From positions 1-64,000 of the forward strand of contig JAJZTH010000019.1 in the NCBI GenBank assembly GCA_021849075.1: a DNA stretch of 64,000 nt, written 5' to 3'. The notes beneath the pieces are model-generated. The model saw only the letters and a program-made list of their open reading frames with translations, searched no databases and had not been told where the DNA came from. Positions 45,488 to 53,577 of this stretch are shown one piece after another (the first letter of the stretch is position 1; each line of letters starts with the position of its first letter). A program made the position numbers and the translations under genes. Origin of the DNA: Pseudomonadota bacterium. GTDB taxonomy: Bacteria; Pseudomonadota; Alphaproteobacteria; Sphingomonadales; Sphingomonadaceae.

Positions 45488-46345
45488 ATGGGCAGCGGGG
45501 CGGACATCATGGATCAGGCGGCAGGGAACCGGCGAACGTCTGGCGGGCGCCCGCCATTACGCGCCATGGCCGGCCGGATAGTGCGCGACCCGCTATTCGC
45601 GTTCCTGCTGGCGGGCGTCGCCCTATTCGGCGGCTATCGCATCGTCCGGCATTTTGAAAAGCCGCCGATCATCTTCACCCCGGAAATCGAGCAGGCGCAG
45701 GTCGCCGATTTCGAACTGCTGGCCGGACGCAAGGCGAGCGAGGCCGACCGCGCGAAGCTGAAGGCCGATTATATCGCGGAGGAATTGCTGTTTCGTGAGG
45801 CGATCGACCGCAACATGCACCTGACCGACGGCGAAACCCGCAAGCGACTGGTCGACAAGGTCCGCTACCTCATCGCCGGCGCGCCGCCCGAACCGACCGA
45901 AGAGCAGCTGGTCGATCATTATGCCAGCCATCTCGACCTCTATCGCGCCGAACCGCGCACCAGCTTCATCCAGCTGTATCGCCAGCAGAAACCGGCCGAC
46001 GCCGCCCTGCTGCTGGCCCGGCTCAACGCCGGGGACAGCATCGCCAGCGATGAATTTTGGCAGGGGCGCAATTTCCCGCGCTACGGCGATTCGATGGTGC
46101 GCGGCATTTTCGGCCAGCCCTTTGTCGACCAGTTGAAGACTGCGCCCGAAGGTCAGTGGATCGGCCCGATTCAAAGCCCACGCGGCTGGCATTTCGTGAA
46201 GCGCAGCGAGCGCATCGCCTCCGCCCTGCTCCCCTTTCCCGCCATACGCGATCAGGTGCGGCAGGATTATATGACTGCGCACAGCAACGCCGCGATCGAC
46301 CGGGCCTTGGGCGGCCTGCGGGAGAAATTCGATGTGGCGGAATAG
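45488..46345 (+). CDS. PpiC-like peptidyl-prolyl isomerase, membrane-anchored
   Basis: 285 residues (ATG 45488; ATG 45509 also possible). One N-terminal helix (PLFAFLLAGVALFGGYRIV) anchors it to the membrane. A SurA/PpiD-like helical part and a PpiC rotamase-like domain with REPRTSFIQLYRQQ-like and ASDEFWQGRNFPRYGDSMVRGIFGQPF segments follow, facing the periplasm. The rotamase domain is divergent, so it may act mainly as a chaperone. It overlaps hupE by 14 bases and is divergent from urtA, which suggests a folding role for this pathway's exported proteins or for HupE; that link is inference. Confidence 0.75.
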   Translation: MGSGADIMDQAAGNRRTSGGRPPLRAMAGRIVRDPLFAFLLAGVALFGGYRIVRHFEKPPIIFTPEIEQAQVADFELLAGRKASEADRAKLKADYIAEELLFREAIDRNMHLTDGETRKRLVDKVRYLIAGAPPEPTEEQLVDHYASHLDLYRAEPRTSFIQLYRQQKPADAALLLARLNAGDSIASDEFWQGRNFPRYGDSMVRGIFGQPFVDQLKTAPEGQWIGPIQSPRGWHFVKRSERIASALLPFPAIRDQVRQDYMTAHSNAAIDRALGGLREKFDVAE

Positions 46346-47327
46346 GATCGCCGCGTGTCTGATCGCACTCGCCGCGCTGCTGCCATGCCCCGCCATGGCG
46401 GACATCTTCCTGTCGGCCGACTTCGCCCTGAGCGCCGGCGAAGACCCCAACAGCTATGAATTTACCGCTGCCGTCCCCGAAACGGTGGGGCAACCCGCGC
46501 CGATCCTCCTGCCCGACGGTTGCCGCCAGACCGGCATGACGCGCCAGAGTGGCGGCGGCCGCGCGCATTATGCCTTTGAACTGGCTTGCGACCGCCCCTT
46601 TGCCGCCGGCGATGTGATCCAGACGCCATGGAAGGTCGATGGCGGTCGCTTCGTCACCAACATCATGGGCGCACAGGTCAACCGCAGCCTGACCGGCGAC
46701 GCGCAGGGCGTGTCCGTGCCGGCCGGCGAAACCGCCGCGACCGCCCGTCCGATCGGCGTCATCGCGCCGGAATTTCTGGCGCAGGGCGTGTGGCATATCT
46801 GGCTGGGCTGGGATCATCTCGCCTTCGTCCTGTGCCTGGCGCTGCTGGCGCGCGGGCGCGATCTGCTGTGGCTGGTGAGCGCCTTTACGGCGGGTCACTC
46901 GCTATCGCTCGCGCTCGCCTTTTTCGATCTGGTGCGTGTGCCCGTCCCCCCGGTGGAGGCCGCCATCGCCCTGTCGATCGCCTTCATGGCGCGCGAAGCG
47001 CTGCTCGTCGGCCGGGGCGAACAGCTTTTCGCCTTTCGGCGACAGGCGGTGGTCGTCGCGCTCTTCGGCCTGCTCCACGGGCTGGGCTTCGCCACGGCGC
47101 TGGGCGAACTGGGGGTGCAGGCGGACGAGCGACTGCCGGCCCTGATATTCTTCAACATCGGCGTGGAGGCTGGACAGTTGATCTTTGTCAGCGCGATCGT
47201 CGCGCTGCTCGCCGGATTGCGTGCGGTTTCGCTGGCCGCGCCGGTGCGGGTCGCGGCGCTCTATGCTGTGGGCGCGATCGGCTGTTTCTGGATGGTCGAC
47301 CGGGTCGTCGGGTTCGCCGCCGCCTGA
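46332..47327 (+). CDS. HupE/UreJ-family membrane protein
   Basis: 331 residues with a signal peptide ending PAMAD and a periplasmic N-terminal domain of about 140 residues. A HupE/UreJ_2 membrane domain with six or seven helices follows, with the conserved histidine signatures GVWHIWLGWDHLAFVLCL, FTAGHSLSLALA and GLLHGLGFA. Family members are linked to nickel or cobalt uptake near hydrogenases and ureases. Here it neighbours urea uptake and three metal-dependent ureohydrolases, so it may supply their metal. GGGAGA precedes the ATG. Its last 67 bases overlap the convergent qhpE gene. Confidence 0.82.
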   Translation: MWRNRIAACLIALAALLPCPAMADIFLSADFALSAGEDPNSYEFTAAVPETVGQPAPILLPDGCRQTGMTRQSGGGRAHYAFELACDRPFAAGDVIQTPWKVDGGRFVTNIMGAQVNRSLTGDAQGVSVPAGETAATARPIGVIAPEFLAQGVWHIWLGWDHLAFVLCLALLARGRDLLWLVSAFTAGHSLSLALAFFDLVRVPVPPVEAAIALSIAFMAREALLVGRGEQLFAFRRQAVVVALFGLLHGLGFATALGELGVQADERLPALIFFNIGVEAGQLIFVSAIVALLAGLRAVSLAAPVRVAALYAVGAIGCFWMVDRVVGFAAA

Positions 47328-47962
47328 TCGCGCAAGCGGGCGATCTCCGCCCGTCCGCCCCGCGCCACGATCCCGCTCATATTGGCGACAGCGAAAGAGA
47401 CACCATAAAGGTTGCGCTGTTGCGGCACGCCGGGGATCGGCCGGGGATGGCCGGAGGCATGGTACAGCCCGCCGCTCTGCCGATATTGATCGCGCGGACA
47501 ATCCCAGTCGAGCGAGACGCCCAGCACCTGGCGCAGGCTGCCGGGATAGCAAGCTGTCTCATCCACTTCCCGCGCTGCGACGATCAGCATGCCCGCCGCC
47601 AGCGCGCGATCCGCCACTGCCGCGAACAGGTCATGATGTACCGGATTAGTAGTGCCGAGGCTAAGGTTGATGAGGTCGACCTGCGCGCCAATCGCACAGC
47701 CGATCGCCGACACCAAAGCCCGTGCCGTCGTCCGCAGTGAATCCTGAAAGACCCGGATGGGCAGGCACAGCGCATCAGGTGCCTGATCCTGAATGGCGGC
47801 GGTGACGGCGGTGCCATGACCCAATGCGTCCAAACTGTCCAACTCGTTGATCGCACCATCCTTCGCGACCGAAAAGCCGGGCAGCAAACGCCCGTTATCG
47901 ATATGCGGATGATCGGGATGAACGCCGCTGTCGATGATGGCGATGCGGATCGGATCAGGCAT
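47261..47962 (-). CDS. qhpE: QhpE-like subtilisin-type protease of QHNDH maturation
   Basis: 233-residue S8 protease without signal or propeptide, so cytoplasmic. The triad is Asp10 in IAIIDSGVHPDH, His49 in LGHGTAVTA and Ser in NLYGVSFAVANMSGI; the oxyanion Asn appears as Ala or Arg in VAAREVDE. In Paracoccus, QhpE removes the leader of the crosslinked gamma subunit. It is the last gene of the qhp operon, overlapping qhpF by eight bases. The reading frame ends 67 bases inside the convergent HupE gene. Confidence 0.85.
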   Translation of the reverse strand: MPDPIRIAIIDSGVHPDHPHIDNGRLLPGFSVAKDGAINELDSLDALGHGTAVTAAIQDQAPDALCLPIRVFQDSLRTTARALVSAIGCAIGAQVDLINLSLGTTNPVHHDLFAAVADRALAAGMLIVAAREVDETACYPGSLRQVLGVSLDWDCPRDQYRQSGGLYHASGHPRPIPGVPQQRNLYGVSFAVANMSGIVARGGRAEIARLRDQAAANPTTRSTIQKQPIAPTA

Positions 47963-49658
47963 GAACCGGCTCGGCGCGCGCGGTCATCGTCGCCCGCCCA
48001 TCTTCCAGCCGGATGATGTGATCGGCCATGTCGGCCAGCGCCGGCTTGTGGGTGATGACGATGATCGTCGCATCGGGCAACGCATCGCGCAGCCGCCCGG
48101 CGACCAGCGCCTCCGTGTCGCCGTCCAGCGCCGATGTGGGTTCATCCAGGATCAGGATGCCGGGTTTGCGCAGCAAAGCGCGCGCCAGCACGATCCTCTG
48201 CCGCTCCCCGGCGGACAGCGCCGCGCCCCGCTCACCAGCGCGCGTCTCCAACCCATCGGGCAGGCGCGCAATGAAGCCATCCAGCCCGGCGGCATGCGCC
48301 GCAACTGCAATCGCTTCGGGCGCAACCTCCGGCAAAGCAAAGCCGATATTGGCGGCGATCGTGTCGTTGAACAGATAGGGCGCCTGATCGACCAATATGA
48401 TCTCGCGCCGCAGATCGTCCAGCCGGCAATCGCGCAGGTCGCGACCATCGACCAAGATGCGCCCGCTGTCGGGATCGAGATAGCGGACCATCAGATCGGC
48501 CATGGTCGATTTGCCCGCCCCGCTGGGACCAAGGATGGCGCACAGGCTGCCCGCCGGGATGATGAGGTCGATATCGCGCAGCACCGCGTCGCGATCATAG
48601 CGCATCGCCACCCGGTCGAAACGCAATGCGCCCACCCGCTCCAGCGGCAGCGCCTCGGGCCGCTCGACTACATCGGGCTTCGTATCAAACAATTCGAAGA
48701 TGCGCCCCAGCGACACCCGCGCCGATGCGAGGCCGGACGTCAGCCCCATCAACGTCTGGATCGGCGAAAGCAGCCGCATATGATAGGTCATGAAGGCGAC
48801 CAGCGTGCCGATGCTCATCCCCCCGTCGATGATCCGCCAACCGCCATAGAGGATCACGGCCGACGTCGCCGCCATCATCAAAGTACCCGGCAACGCCCCG
48901 GTCATGAAGGATGCGACCTGCATCTTCAGCATCGCGCCGATGAAAGCGTCATTCTTCGCCTTGAAGCGCGCCACCTCATGCTCTCCCGCGCGCAGCGAGG
49001 CGACGACGCGCATCCCCATCACCGTATCGACCAGAAGACTGCCCAAATCCGCACCCCGCTCCCGCATGTCGCGGGTCAGCGCGGTCAGGCGGCGCTGATA
49101 GTAGGAGAAGGTCGCAAGGCTGGCCGGCACCAGCACCACGCTCACCAGAAACAGCCGCCAGTCGAGCCACAGCATCATCGCGACGCAACCGACGAAGAAC
49201 AGCAGGTTGCTGACCACCGACAGCAATGTGTCGGACGCGATCCGCTGCACATCGCTGACGTCGCTGTTCATCCGGGACACAAGGTCGCCGAGCCGGAAGC
49301 TGCCATAGAAGCGCGGCGACAATGTCTGGAGATGGCGCAGCAATGCCGCGCGAATATCATAGAGCATCGCCGCCGACAGCGCGACATAGCGATAGCTGGC
49401 GAGGATGTTGACCGCAAAGCCCGCAATGGTGACACCAATCATGACGCCCGCAATTTCGAACAGCGCGCCCATGTCGCGTTTCAGCAGCGCCTGATCGATC
49501 ATCAGCTTGGAAAGATAAGGCTGCGCCAGCCCCAGCATGGTCGACAACAGGCTGATCGCCAGCACGACCAGCAGCGCGCCGCGATAAGGCTTCAGATAGG
49601 GGGTCAGGCGGCGATAGGTGCGCCATTCGGCAACGGGCGGCGGCGGTTGAATGCTCAT
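47955..49658 (-). CDS. qhpF: QhpF ABC exporter
   Basis: 567-residue half-size ABC exporter from ATG 49658. Six transmembrane helices (about 20-310) are followed by the ATPase with Walker A GPSGAGKST, signature ALSAGERQRIVLARALL and Walker B ILILDEPTSALDGD. In QHNDH biogenesis QhpF moves the processed gamma subunit to the periplasm. The start overlaps the qhpG stop (ATGA). No peptidase domain is fused, consistent with a separate QhpE. Confidence 0.88.
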   Translation of the reverse strand: MSIQPPPPVAEWRTYRRLTPYLKPYRGALLVVLAISLLSTMLGLAQPYLSKLMIDQALLKRDMGALFEIAGVMIGVTIAGFAVNILASYRYVALSAAMLYDIRAALLRHLQTLSPRFYGSFRLGDLVSRMNSDVSDVQRIASDTLLSVVSNLLFFVGCVAMMLWLDWRLFLVSVVLVPASLATFSYYQRRLTALTRDMRERGADLGSLLVDTVMGMRVVASLRAGEHEVARFKAKNDAFIGAMLKMQVASFMTGALPGTLMMAATSAVILYGGWRIIDGGMSIGTLVAFMTYHMRLLSPIQTLMGLTSGLASARVSLGRIFELFDTKPDVVERPEALPLERVGALRFDRVAMRYDRDAVLRDIDLIIPAGSLCAILGPSGAGKSTMADLMVRYLDPDSGRILVDGRDLRDCRLDDLRREIILVDQAPYLFNDTIAANIGFALPEVAPEAIAVAAHAAGLDGFIARLPDGLETRAGERGAALSAGERQRIVLARALLRKPGILILDEPTSALDGDTEALVAGRLRDALPDATIIVITHKPALADMADHIIRLEDGRATMTARAEPVHA

Positions 49659-50647
49659 GCCGCCGCCTGCCGGGGCGCCAGACGGAAACCGTCGAGCAGG
49701 AAGCGCGGTTCGGGCATGTTGGCGAGCAGCGCCGTGCACCAGCCATGCCCCTGCACCAGCGCATCATGCTGCGCGCGCCACCAATCGCCCAGCCCGCCAT
49801 TGGCGTAAAATTGTGCGCACAGTTGCAGATGACGGCGCATCGCCGCGATCAGCATGGATTGATAATGGTTGAGCAACGCCGCACGATCACCGCCCTCGAC
49901 GATGGCGGTGACGACCGCCGCCGCCAATATCGCTTCGCGCACCGATTGCGCCGTGCCGTCGCCGCAAATCGGGTCGAAACCCAGCGCCGCCGTGCCGCAG
50001 GCCAGCCAGTCATCGCCATGCAAGGGCATATGCAGGCGCGGCGCGGCCAGGAAGGGCGCCGCCTCTCCCCCTGCTGCATCCACCGCCGACGCGATCAGGG
50101 CGCTTTGTCCCAGCAAATTGTCGATCGAACCACCCACGCCCAGCAACCAGCCCATCCCTGCTTCGGCCGGGACCAGATAGAGCCAGCCCGCCGCCACCGC
50201 CTCGATCCGCGCTTCCTCTGCGCCGCTGCGGTCGCGCAGCTTCACCTTCATCGCCACGGCATGACGCTCGCCAAAGATGCGCATGTCACCCAACGGCAAG
50301 GGCGGTGCAGTGTGAATGGTGAAATCGGCAGGCACATCGGGCGCATTTGCGACAACCGGCAGCACCGCCTGCACCTGATTTTCCGATGTCAGCACCGCCC
50401 CGTGCCGCACCATAACCGGCGGCCCACCCCAGGCGACCAGACGACGCCGCACCTGCGGGTGGTCGCAAAACAGGTCCGGCCGATCGAACACGCTGCGCAT
50501 CAAACCCACGGCGGGGTCGCTCAGCATGATCGTCGGCACGGACGGGCGACGGACTTCCTCGATTGCGACCCGAAGACCCGCGCCTGTCAATATATGGGCG
50601 CATCCTCTGGCGGCGATGCCGCTGCCATGGATGGCGATCGTTTTCAT
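49655..50647 (-). CDS. qhpG: QhpG-like flavin monooxygenase
   Basis: 330 residues with an N-terminal Rossmann start (TIAIHGSGIAARGCAHILTGAGL) and a later flavin-contact region (DWLACGTAALGFDPICGDGTAQSVREAI) of the FAD monooxygenase type. QhpG hydroxylates the gamma-subunit tryptophan that becomes the CTQ cofactor. The protein is shorter than many family members, with little between the two FAD motifs. It lies seven bases after qhpB and overlaps qhpF. Confidence 0.8.
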   Translation of the reverse strand: MKTIAIHGSGIAARGCAHILTGAGLRVAIEEVRRPSVPTIMLSDPAVGLMRSVFDRPDLFCDHPQVRRRLVAWGGPPVMVRHGAVLTSENQVQAVLPVVANAPDVPADFTIHTAPPLPLGDMRIFGERHAVAMKVKLRDRSGAEEARIEAVAAGWLYLVPAEAGMGWLLGVGGSIDNLLGQSALIASAVDAAGGEAAPFLAAPRLHMPLHGDDWLACGTAALGFDPICGDGTAQSVREAILAAAVVTAIVEGGDRAALLNHYQSMLIAAMRRHLQLCAQFYANGGLGDWWRAQHDALVQGHGWCTALLANMPEPRFLLDGFRLAPRQAAA

Positions 50648-50654
50648 GCCAGCC

Positions 50655-51743
50655 TCATTCCACCGCGACCATGCCCGCGCCGGTGGTGTCGTTGCCCAGA
50701 TCCCAGCTGGTTTCCAGTTTCAGCGTCTTGGCGTCATAGACTTCGATGTCGTAGCTGGCGCCGTAGATATAGAGCTTCTTTCCATCCATCGACATGCCGA
50801 AGCGGAAGCGCGATCGGCAGGGGAATTCAGCCTTGTCGACCACTTCATTGGTGGTCATGTCCATATGCCAGAATTCGCAGCGCTTGGCGCCCAGCGTGCC
50901 GTTGGTGACGACGGTATAGGCTTGCTTGCCATCCGGCGTCAGTTCCAGCCCGGCCATCGCCGCCGGGGCGGGACCAATGGGCGTGAAAGCGAATTGCCGC
51001 GTGTTGAGGTCGAAGCGGGCGACGCCGAACATCTTGTTGTGGATATAGGGGTCGGCCGCGTTGAACAGCGATATGAACTGGCCGGGCGTGCGCATATTGT
51101 CGATCGCGCCGCCAAAGCCGACATTTTCCAGGCCCGTACCTTCGGGCTTGGCCAGGTCGATGCGGTCCACCACCTTCAAGTCGGCAAGGTTCATGATCAG
51201 GATCTTCTCCCCGAACATGTAGAGATATTTGCCGTCCGGCGAGACTTTATACGCGGCGCGATATCCGCCGCCCGATCTTTCATCTTCCTTGTCGATTTCG
51301 GCGGTGCGCACGACCTTTTGCAGCTTCAGGTCGATCACGCCATACATCGGCTTGCTGACCTTGTAGCGGTCCACTTCCTTGTCGAAACGGGTGATGACCG
51401 TGTAGAAATAGCGCCCCGCCGGGTCCACCGCCCCGCCCCAGAAGCGATAGCGCGTCGTGCCATCGTTCAGGCTGAACTTGTTGATGATCTTGCGCGTCGC
51501 GGTATCGACCACCTCGATCCCGCTGGTGGTGATGGTGGTCACATAGATGCGCTTGCCGTCGTCCGACAGGATCATCGACGTCGGCAGGCCGGTGGCGAGC
51601 TTCAACTTGCCCGTCACCGCCGCCTTGCCTTCGTCGAAGATCAGCAACTGGTCGGGATAGGACCCCATGAACAGGGTGGAGGCGGCAGCCGGTAAGGTGG
51701 CGAGCGTAGCCAGTCCGGCGGCGAGAAGGGTGCGAATTTTCAT
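50655..51743 (-). CDS. qhpB: Quinohemoprotein amine dehydrogenase beta subunit
   Basis: 362 residues with a signal peptide (MKIRTLLAAGLATLATLPAAA) and a seven-bladed propeller of YVTN-type repeats: LPTSMILSDDGKRIYVTTIT, YKVSPDGKYLYMFGEKI, LELTPDGKQAYTVVTNG and FGMSMDGKKLYIYGAS. Together with the alpha (haem) and gamma (quinone) subunits it forms periplasmic QHNDH, which oxidises primary amines to aldehyde and ammonia. ATG 51743 is set by the signal peptide. Confidence 0.92.
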   Translation of the reverse strand: MKIRTLLAAGLATLATLPAAASTLFMGSYPDQLLIFDEGKAAVTGKLKLATGLPTSMILSDDGKRIYVTTITTSGIEVVDTATRKIINKFSLNDGTTRYRFWGGAVDPAGRYFYTVITRFDKEVDRYKVSKPMYGVIDLKLQKVVRTAEIDKEDERSGGGYRAAYKVSPDGKYLYMFGEKILIMNLADLKVVDRIDLAKPEGTGLENVGFGGAIDNMRTPGQFISLFNAADPYIHNKMFGVARFDLNTRQFAFTPIGPAPAAMAGLELTPDGKQAYTVVTNGTLGAKRCEFWHMDMTTNEVVDKAEFPCRSRFRFGMSMDGKKLYIYGASYDIEVYDAKTLKLETSWDLGNDTTGAGMVAVE

Positions 51744-51751
51744 GGCGCGCC

Positions 51752-52129
51752 TCACGGAAAAACGAGGTCGAGGTTGCGCCAGTCCTTGGTGGCCGTGGCG
51801 CAGTTGCTGGCCCAGTCGGGCGAGTAATTCACATGGTCGGGCACCTGAACGGGCCAGAAGCAGGTGACGTAGCAGTCGTAAATGTCGCGTTCGACCGGCT
51901 GGCACAGGCCCGCCGTACCGCCGCCGGCATCCACTTCCCAGCCCGGAGAGAAGGACAGGGTGCAGCCCATCGGTACATGCGGGCGGGGTTGCTGCTGGAG
52001 GGCGACGACATCCTCCTCCATATCCGCCGCATTGCCTTCGGCAGGCGATTGTGCGGCGGCAGCCTCGATCTGCGTCACCGCTTCGCCGATCGCCTGCGCC
52101 TTTTTGTTGATGGCACGAAGATGCTTCAT
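51752..52129 (-). CDS. qhpC: Quinohemoprotein amine dehydrogenase gamma subunit (CTQ)
   Basis: 125 residues. With an offset of 49, every crosslink residue known in Paracoccus is in place: Cys56-Glu65 (7-16), Cys76-Asp82 (27-33), Cys90-Asp98 (41-49), and Cys86-Trp92 (37-43), which forms cysteine tryptophylquinone. The leader before the core is long, about 49 residues, and ends near QQQPRPHVP. It is not a Sec signal; the leader is expected to be used by QhpD and removed by QhpE. The start overlaps the qhpD stop by ATGA, so substrate and modifying enzyme are made together. Confidence 0.95.
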   Translation of the reverse strand: MKHLRAINKKAQAIGEAVTQIEAAAAQSPAEGNAADMEEDVVALQQQPRPHVPMGCTLSFSPGWEVDAGGGTAGLCQPVERDIYDCYVTCFWPVQVPDHVNYSPDWASNCATATKDWRNLDLVFP

Positions 52130-53577
52130 GACAGGCCCTTTCGTTCAGCGAAGCGTTCGAGGAAGCCGGGATTTTTCACGGCCAGCACGCCGTAAATGCG
52201 CAGGCAGGTGTCGGTCCATTGCCGTATCCAGTCGCAATAATGGAGGTTCGCATGGCCGGTGTCGCCATAGCGCACGAACGCCTCATGATGGCATCCGCCC
52301 GCGCAGAGCGGCCGTGCCCAGCAGCTTTGGCAATCATATTTCGCCTCGACATGGCCCTTCGACAGGAACTCGCCCTGTTTCGCCCGGTCGATGCCGCTCG
52401 ACACATGCCCCATCGTGTGCGTGTCCGCATCGGTAAAGCGGTGACAGGGGGACAGGTCGCCTGACGGGCTGACGCCCATCAGCCCCAGCCCCGCGCCGCA
52501 GGGATGCGATTTGTTGACGCCCGAAATCAGCTCGCTGATCGTTTCACTGACATTGGTGAAGCCATGGACCTGCCCACGCAGCGCATAGTCCAGCCACTCG
52601 TCGGCCAGCGCGGTAAACTGCGCCAGCACGCTGTCCATGCCATTGGCGTCCAGCGAATAAGCGCGCTCCTCCCCCGTCGTCACCGGCGCGAAACCGACTT
52701 CATGAAAGCCCAATTCATCCTTCAAATGACGGAAGATGCGCACGACATCGGTAACGCCTTCGGTCAGCGTCACGCGCGCGGTGATGGCGCGGGTCTTGTG
52801 ATGGGCGATCAGCGTGCGCAACCGCGGCTCGATCACCGCATAGCTGCCCTTGCCATTCTTGTAGACGCGATGCTTGTCCTGCACTTCGGGCGGGCCATCC
52901 ATCGATACGGTGACGCCGATCCGGTTGTCCGACAGGAAGGTGACGATCTCCGGCGTCAGCAGCGTGGCGTTGGTGGTGAGGCTATAGGTGATCCCCTTCC
53001 CCGCCGCTGCCGTCGCTTCATTGGCATAGTCCACCACATCGCGCAGCAGGCGGAAGTTCATCAGCGTTTCGCCGCCGAAGAAGGTGATATGCACCGCCTT
53101 GCGCCCGACCGCTTCGGCGATCAGCAGGTCGACCGACGCCTTCGCCGTTTCCAGCGTCATATATTTGGGTTTGCCCGCCGGCGTGGCGATCTTGTCCGCG
53201 CCGAACTCATAGCAATAGGTGCAGGCCAGATTGCACTGGTTGGTGACGTTCAGCACCAGAGCCTGAAGCGGAAAATCGGCCGGCGGGGCAGACGGCATGA
53301 CCGGAGCGGCGACGCCTAGCTGAATGAGCCGCGCGGCGCGCAATTCGCGCACCAGCGCTTCGGCATCGGCCGGATCGCGCCCGTCGCTCACCAGTTCGCG
53401 GATCAGCGCGGCGTGGGTCAGTTCCTGCCCGTCCAGACGGGAAAGGACCGCCTGCACATCGGCATCGATTTCGAAGATCGCGCCGGCGCTCACCAGATAG
53501 ACGAACTGACTGCCGCCCGCTTCGAAGCCATGATATTCCGCCCGGGCATAGGCGGGCGGGGCCTGCATCACCGTCAT
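52126..53577 (-). CDS. qhpD: Radical SAM maturase QhpD
   Basis: 483-residue radical SAM/SPASM enzyme that forms the three Cys-to-Asp/Glu thioether bonds in the gamma subunit. An N-terminal leader-recognition region precedes the SAM cluster Cys115/Cys119/Cys122 (CNLACTYC), then ITFFGGETLMNF. The SPASM cysteines lie in HPCGAGLGLMGVSPSGDLSPCHRF, CQSCWARPLCAGGCHHE and YCDWI. It is coupled by ATGA overlaps both to qhpA upstream and qhpC downstream. Confidence 0.94.
   Translation of the reverse strand: MTVMQAPPAYARAEYHGFEAGGSQFVYLVSAGAIFEIDADVQAVLSRLDGQELTHAALIRELVSDGRDPADAEALVRELRAARLIQLGVAAPVMPSAPPADFPLQALVLNVTNQCNLACTYCYEFGADKIATPAGKPKYMTLETAKASVDLLIAEAVGRKAVHITFFGGETLMNFRLLRDVVDYANEATAAAGKGITYSLTTNATLLTPEIVTFLSDNRIGVTVSMDGPPEVQDKHRVYKNGKGSYAVIEPRLRTLIAHHKTRAITARVTLTEGVTDVVRIFRHLKDELGFHEVGFAPVTTGEERAYSLDANGMDSVLAQFTALADEWLDYALRGQVHGFTNVSETISELISGVNKSHPCGAGLGLMGVSPSGDLSPCHRFTDADTHTMGHVSSGIDRAKQGEFLSKGHVEAKYDCQSCWARPLCAGGCHHEAFVRYGDTGHANLHYCDWIRQWTDTCLRIYGVLAVKNPGFLERFAERKGLS

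Noticed and set aside
47934..49808. 624-codon plus-strand frame opposite the QhpF exporter
   Set aside because: The minus strand encodes all ABC transporter motifs; the plus-strand translation is a His/Gln/Arg-rich shadow.
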